Assembly: GCA_900553175.1 (NCBI GenBank)
Contig: USCH01000006.1
Location: forward strand, 1-53,479
DNA: 53,479 nt
Reading direction: 5' to 3'
From: an uncultured Alistipes sp.
GTDB taxonomy: Bacteria; Bacteroidota; Bacteroidia; Bacteroidales; Rikenellaceae
A model generated the notes under the pieces. That model worked only from the letters and a program-made list of their open reading frames with translations. It ran no database searches and was not told the DNA's origin. Of the stretch, positions 1 through 7,243 are shown piece by piece. Every line of letters begins with the position of its first letter. Position 1 is the stretch's first letter. The translations under genes were made by a program, and so were the position numbers.

Positions 1-141
1 CTGGGCATCGGCGATCATGATGAAAATCTTCTCGAATTCGCCCGAATTCTGCAATTCGACGCGGCGCCGGAGCGAGCCCACGTAGTGTCCCAGATGAAGC
101 CGGCCCGTCGGACGGTCGCCGGTGAGTATGATCTTTCCCAT
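1..141 (-). CDS. trpS: Tryptophanyl-tRNA synthetase, N-terminal fragment (cut by window edge)
   Basis: Only the first 47 codons are inside the window; the gene runs off the left edge. The product would charge tRNA-Trp with tryptophan in the cytoplasm. The visible N-terminus has the class I synthetase signature in its TrpRS form: a GDRPTG stretch followed by HLGHY (the HIGH-type ATP-binding motif) and VGSL. The ATG at 141 is the natural start because the conserved strand begins two residues later. It is divergent from oxyR, with 178 bp between the two starts. The family assignment from this short piece is firm because the motif block is diagnostic; nothing can be said about the rest of the protein. 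Confidence 0.9.
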   Translation of the reverse strand, partial: MGKIILTGDRPTGRLHLGHYVGSLRRRVELQNSGEFEKIFIMIADAQ

Positions 142-265
142 ATCGGTCGTAACGGTTTGCGAACGGATGCCACATCCCGGGCGGCGGGCCGGAGACGGTC
201 CGAACACCCTGCAATGCGGTTAATTTGCGCAAACTTACGAAAAAGCGCGTCTGCGACCTAAAAAA

Positions 266-297
266 GTTGGCTGGTATCGTTTTTTTTTATATGTTTG
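266..297 (+). promoter_or_regulatory. Probable oxyR promoter (Bacteroidetes type)
   Basis: TATGTTTG at 290-297 matches the Bacteroidetes -7 consensus TAnnTTTG. A GTTG at 266-269 lies 20 bp upstream as a weak -33 element. It would give a 5' leader of roughly 15-20 nt before the oxyR ATG at 320. The spacer contains an unusual run of nine T. Confidence 0.6.
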
Positions 298-319
298 CCT
301 ATCCGAATAAAAAGACGCT

Positions 320-1219
320 ATGACGATCATCCAACTCGAATATCTGCTTGCCGTGGCCAATTGCGGCAGTTTCTCGGTGGCGGCCGAACATTGCTTCGTC
401 ACGCAGCCCTCGCTGTCGATGCAGGTCAAATCGCTCGAGGAGGAGCTGGGCGTGGTGCTGCTCGACCGTTCGAAGAAGCCCGTGATCCCGACCGAGGCCG
501 GCGAAGTGGTGCTGGAACAGGTGCGCGAGACGCTTCGGGCCTACAACTACATCCGCGAGGCGGTCGCCGAGCTGAAAGGCGAGACGTCGGGGCGGCTGCG
601 TCTGGGGGTCATCCCCACCATCGCACCCTATCTGCTGCACAAGTTCATACCCGCTTTCGTGCGCGACTATCCGAAGGTCGAGCTCGAAATTTCGGAGATG
701 ATTACGTCGGACATCGTCGAGGCGCTCAAGCGCGACCGGATCGACGCGGCGCTGGTGGCCGGCGGAACATGCGGCGAGGGCATTCTGGAGCAGGAGCTGT
801 TCAACGATCGTTTCTACGCCTACGTCTCGCCCGAGAATCCTCTCTATGAGCGGCAGAACATCCGCATCGAGGAGATCGACCTCAAGGACCTGGTGATCCT
901 CAGCCCGGGCAACTGCATGCGCGACCAGATCATCGAGCTGTGCCAGGCCCGGCGCAGCATGCCGTCGCATTATTCGTTCGAATCGGGATCGCTCGACACG
1001 CTGATGCGCATCGTCGACTGCACGTCGTGCCTGACGATCATTCCCGAAATGGCCGTCGAGTTCATTCCGGCCGATCGGCGCGACCGGCTCAAGACCCTGG
1101 CCAAGGGGGCGACCTCGCGCAAGATCGCCGTGGCGGTGCGCCGCACCTATGTCAAGAATTCGGTCATCCGCGCGCTGACCGAGACCATTCTGGCCAACGC
1201 CTCGCCCGTGCAGCGTTAG
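320..1219 (+). CDS. oxyR: OxyR-type LysR-family peroxide sensor/activator
   Basis: This is a 299-residue LysR-type regulator: an N-terminal winged helix-turn-helix (about residues 1-60) followed by a two-lobed effector domain. It is recognisable as OxyR because the peroxide-sensing pair is present with the E. coli spacing and numbering. Cys199 lies in GNCMRDQ and Cys208 follows in IIELC, matching the GHCLRDQ...C block of E. coli OxyR. In that family Cys199 is oxidised by H2O2 and forms a disulfide with Cys208, which switches on peroxide-defence genes. It is transcribed divergently from trpS, and its stop overlaps the stop of the convergent malic enzyme gene. No target operon such as ahpCF, kat or dps is adjacent in this window. 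Confidence 0.93.
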   Translation: MTIIQLEYLLAVANCGSFSVAAEHCFVTQPSLSMQVKSLEEELGVVLLDRSKKPVIPTEAGEVVLEQVRETLRAYNYIREAVAELKGETSGRLRLGVIPTIAPYLLHKFIPAFVRDYPKVELEISEMITSDIVEALKRDRIDAALVAGGTCGEGILEQELFNDRFYAYVSPENPLYERQNIRIEEIDLKDLVILSPGNCMRDQIIELCQARRSMPSHYSFESGSLDTLMRIVDCTSCLTIIPEMAVEFIPADRRDRLKTLAKGATSRKIAVAVRRTYVKNSVIRALTETILANASPVQR

Positions 1220-2508
1220 AAATCCTGCAAGCCGGTCCGCTCGTGCAGCTCTTCGGCGTAGGCATTCCAGTCGGCGATGGGCCTTCGGGCCACGCCCGAA
1301 CCGATGGCCGCACGGGCCACGGCCGTAGATACGGTGATCGGCAGCCGTGGATCGAACGGTTTGGGAATCAGGTATTCGCGGCCGAATTCGAGCTTGTCCA
1401 ACCCGTAGGTGCGCAGCACGTATTCCGACACGGGCCGGCGGGCCAGTTCGGCGATCGCCTCGGCTGCCGCGAGCTTCATCGCCTCGTCGATCTTCGCGGC
1501 CCGCACGTCGAGCGCCCCGCGGAACAGAAACGGAAATCCCAGCACATTGTTGACCTGATTGGGCAGATCGGACCGTCCCGTGGCGAAGATGATGTCGGGC
1601 CGCGAACGCATCGCCTCGGCATGGGAAATCTCCGGGTCGGGATTGGCGAGGGCCAGGACGATCGGATCGTGAGCCATCGTGCGGATCATCTCCCGGGTGA
1701 GCAGGTCGGCTTTCGACACCCCCAGGAAGACGTCGGCGTCGCGGAGCGCCTCGCAGAGCGCGGAGATCCGCCGCGAGGTGGCGAATTCGCTCTTTTGCGG
1801 GGTGAGGTCGCTGCGGTAGCGGGTCACGACGCCCCTGCTGTCGCAAAGAACGATCTGCTCCCGCGGGATGCCCAGCGTGAGAAACATGCGGGCGCAGGCG
1901 ATGGCGGCCGCTCCGGCTCCGTTGACGACTATCCGGAGCTTTTCCACCGGTTTGCCAGCGATCCGGGCTCCGTTGAGCAGCGCGGCCGCCACGATGACGG
2001 CCGTGCCGTGCTGGTCGTCGTGCATGACCGGAATGTCGAGCGTCGAGCGCAGATGTTCGTCGATCGCGAAGCATTCCGGAGCCTTGATGTCTTCGAGGTT
2101 GATGCCGCCGAAGGTGGGGGCGAGGGCCTCGACGATCCGGATGAAGGTTTCGGGGTCCTGTGCGTTCACCTCGATGTCGAAGGCGTCGATGTCTGCGAAG
2201 CGTTTGAAAAGCATGCATTTGCCCTCCATCACGGGCTTCGCGGCCCAGGGACCTATGTTGCCCAGCCCCAGTACGGCCGAGCCGTTGGAGATGACCGCCA
2301 CCAGGTTGCCCCGGTTCGTGTAGCGGTACGCTTCGTCCTGCATGGCCGCAATGGCGCATGCGGGGGCCGCCACGCCGGGCGAGTAGGCCAGTGCGAGTTC
2401 GCGGGGCGTGCGTCCCGGTTTGGTCGGGACGATGCCGATTTTGCCGGGGCGCCCCTCGCTGTGGTAGCGGAGCGCCTCGCGGTCGAGTTCGTGGGGTTGG
2501 CGTTCCAT
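1216..2508 (-). CDS. Malic enzyme, short form (oxaloacetate-decarboxylating malate dehydrogenase)
   Basis: This 430-residue protein is predicted to convert malate to pyruvate and CO2 with reduction of NAD(P). Visible family blocks are the N-terminal AYSPGVAAP (catalytic Tyr), the EGKCMLFKRFADID segment, metal-site residues in EDIKAPECF, the MHDDQHGTAV block and the Rossmann glycines in VVNGAGAAA. It stops at the end of the malic enzyme domains. The phosphotransacetylase-like C-terminal half of the roughly 760-residue MaeB form, which is common in Bacteroidetes, is absent. The start at 2508 gives a normal N-terminus. It lies 37 bp downstream of the first tandem lipoprotein on the same strand and overlaps oxyR tail-to-tail by 4 bp. 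Cofactor preference cannot be decided from sequence. Confidence 0.9.
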   Translation of the reverse strand: MERQPHELDREALRYHSEGRPGKIGIVPTKPGRTPRELALAYSPGVAAPACAIAAMQDEAYRYTNRGNLVAVISNGSAVLGLGNIGPWAAKPVMEGKCMLFKRFADIDAFDIEVNAQDPETFIRIVEALAPTFGGINLEDIKAPECFAIDEHLRSTLDIPVMHDDQHGTAVIVAAALLNGARIAGKPVEKLRIVVNGAGAAAIACARMFLTLGIPREQIVLCDSRGVVTRYRSDLTPQKSEFATSRRISALCEALRDADVFLGVSKADLLTREMIRTMAHDPIVLALANPDPEISHAEAMRSRPDIIFATGRSDLPNQVNNVLGFPFLFRGALDVRAAKIDEAMKLAAAEAIAELARRPVSEYVLRTYGLDKLEFGREYLIPKPFDPRLPITVSTAVARAAIGSGVARRPIADWNAYAEELHERTGLQDF

Positions 2509-2545
2509 CGGCTTATGGTGTTGTCCTGAACGGAGACGGGTGCAA

Positions 2546-3583
2546 TTATCGGGCCTTCTCGGGACGGCAGAGATGGAAGTTCAGGCTCAGGCCTATGTTG
2601 CTGCGGGTGAAGAGGTGCTCCTTTTCGGTCTTGAGGCCCCGTCCCAGAAACGACGATTTGCCGAAAAACGAATTGTCCACGGAGAGGTCGAAGCCGATGC
2701 CGATGAAGGGCGAAAGGAGATATTCTCCGCCGCCGCTCACGTACACGACCCACCCGTCGGCTCCTATGGAGAGGTGGTTGCGCCGTTCGGCGTAAAGGGC
2801 ATATCCGATACCCGCCGTCCCGTGGAAAATCCAGCGGTCGAGTCTTTTCCTGTAGAGGATTTCGGGTGCGATGCTGTGCAGCCGGATGGCGATGCGCAGC
2901 TCTTCGCTCAGGTAGGGATATCGGTAGTAGTGCGTCGTGGAGTAACGCAGCGACGAGAAGTGCGCCGAGTAGCGCAGGCCGAAGCCCAATCCGTTCCGGA
3001 AGCTCCATCGGTAGGCGGCCGTCACGCCCACGCCGATTCTGGGATTGCCCTGCAGCTGTTCGTTGACGAATACCCGGTTCAGGAGGCAGCTCATGCCGAC
3101 CTGCCCGGAGAGGGTGTGCATGGAGCGGTCGTGGCTGCGGATGCGCTTTTGCAGGCCGGTCATCTGCCGGTCTGTCCGGAGAACCCCGGCCCGGTCGCCG
3201 ATGACTTCGGCGTAGAGCGAATCGGGCAGACGAACCATGTCGGCGCCGAGCTGGTGGCTGGCATCCTGCGACAACGGAAAACGCTGCCAGTTCAGTTGCA
3301 GACCGTTGCCTCCGATTCGGTTGGCTTCGATCATGGCCAGCGTCAGGGCGGTTCCGTAGTCGAACGAATTGGCCGCTCCCCTCTCTTTGACCTCCACGAC
3401 GCCCAGCCTTTCGGCGCCGTCGGGCAGCGTGTCGATTTCGGCGTAGACGGCGACGGGCGCCTCTTCGGGCCGGGCGGGGTAACTTCGCTGGACCGAGGTG
3501 TAGATTTTCGGGGTGCAGCCGGTGAGCAGCAGCGCTGCGGCGAGCCCTGCGAACGGGGTGGAAGAACGGGGGTTTTGCTTCAT
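2546..3583 (-). CDS. Lipoprotein with C-terminal beta-rich domain, tandem paralogue 1
   Basis: A 345-residue predicted outer-membrane lipoprotein of unknown function. I choose ATG 3583 over the upstream in-frame GTG (within a G tract) because it gives a clean signal peptide ending in the lipobox LLTGC, with Cys23. A short conserved-looking head follows (residues 24-75, containing a GAERLGVVEVK stretch). After that come a charged middle and a C-terminal half of alternating aromatic/Gly strands resembling an outer-membrane beta-barrel. The first 65 residues are almost identical to the neighbouring gene at 3731-4738, while the rest is diverged. The last predicted strand is followed by a basic tail (CRPEKAR) that the paralogue lacks. 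A nine-G tract lies upstream of the start. I do not recognise a named function. Confidence 0.8.
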   Translation of the reverse strand: MKQNPRSSTPFAGLAAALLLTGCTPKIYTSVQRSYPARPEEAPVAVYAEIDTLPDGAERLGVVEVKERGAANSFDYGTALTLAMIEANRIGGNGLQLNWQRFPLSQDASHQLGADMVRLPDSLYAEVIGDRAGVLRTDRQMTGLQKRIRSHDRSMHTLSGQVGMSCLLNRVFVNEQLQGNPRIGVGVTAAYRWSFRNGLGFGLRYSAHFSSLRYSTTHYYRYPYLSEELRIAIRLHSIAPEILYRKRLDRWIFHGTAGIGYALYAERRNHLSIGADGWVVYVSGGGEYLLSPFIGIGFDLSVDNSFFGKSSFLGRGLKTEKEHLFTRSNIGLSLNFHLCRPEKAR

Positions 3584-3620
3584 AACTGTTTGATTGAGTG
3601 GTTTATGAATACCCCCCCCC
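3387..3620. repeat. Direct repeat copy 1: lipoprotein head plus promoter
   Basis: About 234 bp is repeated at 4542-4775 with roughly four single-base differences, at an offset of exactly 1155 bp. The unit covers the promoter-like region with its nine-G tract, the leader, the signal peptide and the first part of the mature lipoprotein. The paralogues diverge soon after this on the coding side. Confidence 0.95.
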
Positions 3621-3634
3621 ACGGTTCGGGCAAA
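3604..3634 (-). promoter_or_regulatory. Putative promoter of lipoprotein 1 with a G9 tract in the spacer
   Basis: On the minus strand a TTTG (3631-3634) is followed by 19 bp and then TATTCATA (3604-3611), a poor match to TAnnTTTG. The spacing fits a Bacteroidetes promoter. The spacer ends in nine consecutive G (3612-3620) that directly abut the -7-like box. The ATG lies 20 bp further on. Any change in G-tract length would change the -33/-7 spacing one for one. The -7 match is weak, so the promoter call is tentative. Confidence 0.45.
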
Positions 3635-3730
3635 GGGTGTTCCCGGTGTCGTGGGGAGAATGAAATTTCATGTGACTGGCGCCCGACCGGACGGGCGCGA
3701 TCGTAAGGTTCAGTCGATTGCTGCGTTTTT

Positions 3731-4738
3731 TCAAAAATGAAACGACAGATTCGCTCCGACGCTTCCCCGGGAGAATCCGGTTTGGTCGGGGAGGGCGGGG
3801 GCTTTGCCTGCCGTTCGATCGGTGACGTTGTCGGACTTGCCGGCGTTGAGGAACGAGGAGTTGCTGAATCGGGCCTGGTCCAGAGCGAGGTGCACGCCCA
3901 GTCCCAACTGGGGGATGATTCTGTATTCGAAGCCCGCTTCTATGTGGCAGCTGACTCCTCCGACCCGGGCGGAGAGTTGCTGCATGGCTTCGGAGTAGCG
4001 GGCGTAACCGATGCCCAATGATTCGGTAAAGGTCCAGTTGCGCTTGTTTTGTCGGCAGACGAATTCCGGAGCGAAGCTGTGTATCCGGATGTTTATCCGG
4101 CCGAGTTCATGCGTCAGCGAGGTGAAGTATCCCGAATAGCGGATGCCGAAACCCAGATTCCTGCGGGAGAGCCAGCGGTAGGCTGCCGTCACGTCCAATC
4201 CCCTTTTCGGTGAGCCGCTCACTCCTTCGGGCAGGTAGATCTCGCTGAAGATGCCGCTGTATCCGAAACGCAGGGCAAGCGAGTGGCTGGACGACGGTTT
4301 TTCTTTTTTGTCGGACTGTCCGGCCGTCTGATGCGGATCGTCCGGATGAGGAGCGTGCGGTGCGGCGTCGGGCGAATCGGGCAGACGGAGCATGTCGGCG
4401 CCGAGCTGGTGGCAGGTGCTCCAGATCGAAGGGGGTTTCTGCCAGTTGATTTGAAGACCGTTGCCTCCGATCCGGTTGGTTTCCGTCGCGGCGATCCGGA
4501 GAGCGGTGCTGTAGTCGAATGCAGCGGAAACCCCGCTGTCCTTGACTTCCACGACGCCCAGCCTTTCGGCGCCGTCGGGCAGCGTGTCGGTTTCGGCGTA
4601 GACGGCGACGGGCGCCTCTTCGGGCCGGGCGGGGTAACTTCGCTGGACCGAGGTGTAGATTTTCGGGGTGCAGCCGGTGAGCAGCAGCGCTGCGGCGAGC
4701 CCTGCGAACGGGGCGGAAGAACGGGGGTTTTGCTTCAT
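3731..4738 (-). CDS. Lipoprotein with C-terminal beta-rich domain, tandem paralogue 2
   Basis: A 335-residue paralogue of the gene at 2546-3583 with the same signal peptide and lipobox (Cys23) and a nearly identical head through about residue 66. The middle differs: residues around 130-150 are rich in Pro, His, Asp and Lys. The C-terminal half again has barrel-like strands and ends on FHF, a terminal aromatic typical of outer-membrane barrels. It starts 42 bp after the ruvB stop on the same strand and carries its own copy of the G9 promoter region, so it may be transcribed both by read-through and from that promoter. A surface or periplasm-facing structural role is inferred only from the lipobox and strand pattern. 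I do not recognise a named family. Confidence 0.8.
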   Translation of the reverse strand: MKQNPRSSAPFAGLAAALLLTGCTPKIYTSVQRSYPARPEEAPVAVYAETDTLPDGAERLGVVEVKDSGVSAAFDYSTALRIAATETNRIGGNGLQINWQKPPSIWSTCHQLGADMLRLPDSPDAAPHAPHPDDPHQTAGQSDKKEKPSSSHSLALRFGYSGIFSEIYLPEGVSGSPKRGLDVTAAYRWLSRRNLGFGIRYSGYFTSLTHELGRINIRIHSFAPEFVCRQNKRNWTFTESLGIGYARYSEAMQQLSARVGGVSCHIEAGFEYRIIPQLGLGVHLALDQARFSNSSFLNAGKSDNVTDRTAGKAPALPDQTGFSRGSVGANLSFHF

Positions 4739-4775
4739 AACTGTTTGATTGAGTGGCTTATGAATACCCCCCCCC
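4542..4775. repeat. Direct repeat copy 2: lipoprotein head plus promoter
   Basis: Second copy of the 234-bp unit described at 3387-3620. It too contains a C9 (G9 on the coding strand) at 4767-4775. Similarity ends a few bases beyond the tract, just before the ruvB stop codon. Confidence 0.95.
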
Positions 4776-4788
4776 GCGGTTCAGAAAA
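4759..4788 (-). promoter_or_regulatory. Putative promoter of lipoprotein 2 with a G9 tract in the spacer
   Basis: The -7-like TATTCATA (4759-4766) abuts nine G (4767-4775), as in copy 1. The upstream element is weaker: TTTT at 4785-4788 with an 18-bp spacer, because this sequence lies inside the end of ruvB. It is the same architecture as the first copy with a poorer -33. Confidence 0.35.
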
Positions 4789-5788
4789 GCGACGCCTCTC
4801 TGTCGCGGGGAGCTTGAAATCCCATGTGTTTGTAGGCCAGTTCGGTCGCCTCGCGCCCGCGGGGCGTGCGCTTGAGGAATCCCTCCTTGATGAGGAACGG
4901 TTCGTAAACCTCCTCGACCGTGCCGGCATCTTCGCCCACGGCCGTGGCCACGGTGTTCAGTCCTACGGGGCCGCCGCCGAATTTTTCGATGATCGTCCCC
5001 AGGATTTTGTGGTCCATCCGGTCCAGACCGCGCGAGTCGATGTTGAGGGCTGTGAGTGCGAATCGGGTGATCTCCAGGTCGATGTGACCTTCGCCCTTGA
5101 CCATGGCGAAGTCTCTCACGCGCCGCAGCAGGGCGTTGGCGATTCGGGGGGTGCCGCGCGACCGGAGCGCCACTTCGCGGGCCGCATCGTCGTCGATCGA
5201 AACGTCGAGGATGCGGGCCGAACGGCGGACGATCTGCGCGAGTACGGCAGCGTCGTAGTATTCCAGATGGCATTGGATGCCGAAGCGGGCCCGCAGGGGC
5301 GAGGTCAGCAGACCGCTGCGCGTCGTGGCTCCGATGAGCGTGAACGGAGCCAGTTCGATCTGGATCGAGCGGGCCGACGGGCCCTTGTCGAGCACGATGT
5401 CGATTTTGTAATCCTCCATGGCCGAATAGAGGTACTCCTCGACGATGGGGCTCAAGCGGTGGATTTCGTCGATGAAAAGCACGTCGCCCGGATTGAGGTT
5501 CGTGAGCAGGCCGGCCAGGTCGCCCGGTTTGTCGAGCACGGGGCCCGACGTCAGACGCATCTGTGCGCCCATTTCGTTGGCGATGATGTTGGCGAGCGTG
5601 GTCTTTCCCAAACCCGGAGGACCGTGCAGCAGCACATGGTCGAGCGAGTCGCCCCGCATGCGGGCGGCCTTGATGAAGATGCGCAGGTTCTCGACGATCT
5701 TCTCCTGTCCGGAGAAGTTGTCGAGCTCCTGGGGCCGGATCTTGTTTTCGAATTCGAGATCGCTCTCGGGGTTGCGTACGACGGACAT
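4781..5788 (-). CDS. ruvB: Holliday junction DNA helicase RuvB
   Basis: A 335-residue AAA+ motor that drives branch migration at Holliday junctions with RuvA. Visible are the Walker A GPPGLGKTT (residues 56-64), the Walker B IDEIH (106-110), sensor residues in GATTRSG, an arginine-finger region LRARFG (165-170), and the C-terminal winged-helix DNA-binding domain with RTPRGRE. Length is normal and the protein looks intact. The start at 5788 sits only 4 nt after a -7 box, suggesting a leaderless mRNA. The downstream lipoprotein gene on the same strand begins 42 bp after the stop. ruvA and ruvC are not in the window. Confidence 0.98.
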   Translation of the reverse strand: MSVVRNPESDLEFENKIRPQELDNFSGQEKIVENLRIFIKAARMRGDSLDHVLLHGPPGLGKTTLANIIANEMGAQMRLTSGPVLDKPGDLAGLLTNLNPGDVLFIDEIHRLSPIVEEYLYSAMEDYKIDIVLDKGPSARSIQIELAPFTLIGATTRSGLLTSPLRARFGIQCHLEYYDAAVLAQIVRRSARILDVSIDDDAAREVALRSRGTPRIANALLRRVRDFAMVKGEGHIDLEITRFALTALNIDSRGLDRMDHKILGTIIEKFGGGPVGLNTVATAVGEDAGTVEEVYEPFLIKEGFLKRTPRGREATELAYKHMGFQAPRDREASLF

Positions 5789-5792
5789 GATG

Positions 5793-5800
5793 CAAAGATA
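5793..5800 (-). promoter_or_regulatory. -7 box of the ruvB promoter, 4 nt from the start codon
   Basis: TATCTTTG on the minus strand is a perfect TAnnTTTG and is followed by CATC and then the ruvB ATG. A clear TTTG -33 is not visible. The geometry puts transcription start at or next to the ATG. Confidence 0.65.
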
Positions 5801-5900
5801 CGAATGATCGGGAACGGAAGCAGGCGTTAGTTCGATTATGCGGGGAGGAACAGAGGCCGAGGCCCGCAGGGCTCAAGGGAGCGCCAATATATCCGCCCGG

Positions 5901-6425
5901 TCAGAACGGCAGATCGTCGGGATCATCGGCCGGTGCGGCCGGTGCGGCGGTCGTCTGCCCGCAGGCAGGTTGAGCGGGAGCGGCCGGCGACTGCCCTCCG
6001 TAGCCCGATGCGGCACCGTATCCGGAGGCCGGACCTCCGTTGCCCGAGCCCGACGCGCCGCCATAGCTTTGCTGTCCGTCCGCCGAAGCGCCGTCGCCGC
6101 GGCGGCCGAGGAGCTTCATTTCGTCGGCCAGAATTTCGGTCGTATAGCGTTTGTTGTTGTCTTTGTCCATCCATTCGCGGGTCCGCAAACGTCCTTCGAT
6201 GTAGAGCTGCGATCCCTTGCGGACATAACGGTCGACCACATCGGCCAGACCGCGCCACAGCGTGATCGTATGCCATTCGGTATGCTCCTTGGTTTCGTTG
6301 GCCTGACGGTCGAAGAGCCGTTCGGTGGTGGCCAGCCGCACGCGGGCCACCTTGGCGCCGCTTTCGAGCGTGCGCACCTCGGGATCGAGGCCCACGTTGC
6401 CCACGAGAATCACTTTGTTTATCAT
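5901..6425 (-). CDS. ssb: Single-stranded DNA-binding protein
   Basis: A 174-residue SSB. An OB fold (about residues 1-105) begins MINKVILVGNVG and contains the ssDNA-binding aromatic WHTITLW and the GSQLYIEGRLRTREW block. A Gly/Ser/Ala/Tyr-rich flexible linker (about 112-165) follows. The acidic tip DDLPF at the extreme C-terminus is the docking peptide for replication and repair partners. It covers single-stranded DNA during replication, recombination and repair. It starts 2 bp after the stop of the purine nucleoside phosphorylase gene, so the two are co-transcribed in an lpxK-PNP-ssb operon. Length and tip are normal. Confidence 0.97.
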   Translation of the reverse strand: MINKVILVGNVGLDPEVRTLESGAKVARVRLATTERLFDRQANETKEHTEWHTITLWRGLADVVDRYVRKGSQLYIEGRLRTREWMDKDNNKRYTTEILADEMKLLGRRGDGASADGQQSYGGASGSGNGGPASGYGAASGYGGQSPAAPAQPACGQTTAAPAAPADDPDDLPF

Positions 6426-6427
6426 GG

Positions 6428-7243
6428 CTACAAATCTTTAATCATCCGACGGAACAGACGCTGCATCTTCACTCCGGCCTTCCTGCCCTGCAACTGCACG
6501 TCCTCATGGTCGCCGATCTCCTCGGAAAGTCCGCAGTTGGTGATGACCGAGACGCCGAACACGGGCAGCGACATGTGCCGCGCCACGATCACCTCGGGGA
6601 CGGTCGACATGCCGGCCGCATCGCCTCCGATGGCCTTGAAGTAGCGGTATTCGGCCTGCGTCTCGAACGTCGGACCCGTGCCGCCGACATAGACGCCGTA
6701 CTGGAGCTTGATGCCCTCCTCCTCGGCGATGGCCGTGGCGCGGGCGATCAGCGCCTTGTCGTAGCAGTTGTGCATGTCCGGGAAACGGGGTCCCAGCTCG
6801 GCCATGTTGGGGCCGATCAGCGGATTGGGCATGAGGTTGATGTGGTCGGTGATGACCATCAGATCGCCCACGCGGAACGATGGGTTGATGCCGCCCGAGG
6901 CGTTCGATACGAAAAGGCAGCCGATGCCCAGCTGCTGCAACACCCGCACGGGGAATGTCACCTGCTGCATCGTGTAGCCCTCGTAGTAGTGGAAGCGGCC
7001 CTGCATGGCCACCACGCGGCGCCCTTCGAGCCGTCCGAAGATCAAACGGCCCTTGTGCCCCTCGACCGTCGAGACGGGAAATCCGGGTATCGTCTTGTAA
7101 TCCAGTACGTAGTCGGCGTCGATGGCGTCGCCGAAATCGCCCAGCCCCGTTCCCAGAATGACACCCACTTCGGGGTGAAAGTCGGCGGTCTGCTCCTTGA
7201 TCCAGGCCGCAGTCCGTTTAATTTGTTCTAACATCGTTTTCAA
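6428..7243 (-). CDS. Purine nucleoside phosphorylase (trimeric type I, PNP/MTAP family)
   Basis: A 271-residue enzyme predicted to cleave guanosine, inosine and their deoxy forms with phosphate for purine salvage. Family blocks are visible in order: ILGTGLGDFG (phosphate site), the PGFPVSTVEGHKG loop, GRFHYYEGY, the SNASGGIN purine-site strand, GPTFET, and GDAAGMSTVPEVI with the catalytic-region glutamate and asparagine neighbourhood. The start could be ATG 7243 or the second ATG at 7234. Either way it overlaps the 3' end of lpxK by about 17-26 bp, indicating translational coupling. It belongs to the PNP/MTAP fold rather than the hexameric DeoD type. Confidence 0.93.
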   Translation of the reverse strand: MKTMLEQIKRTAAWIKEQTADFHPEVGVILGTGLGDFGDAIDADYVLDYKTIPGFPVSTVEGHKGRLIFGRLEGRRVVAMQGRFHYYEGYTMQQVTFPVRVLQQLGIGCLFVSNASGGINPSFRVGDLMVITDHINLMPNPLIGPNMAELGPRFPDMHNCYDKALIARATAIAEEEGIKLQYGVYVGGTGPTFETQAEYRYFKAIGGDAAGMSTVPEVIVARHMSLPVFGVSVITNCGLSEEIGDHEDVQLQGRKAGVKMQRLFRRMIKDL

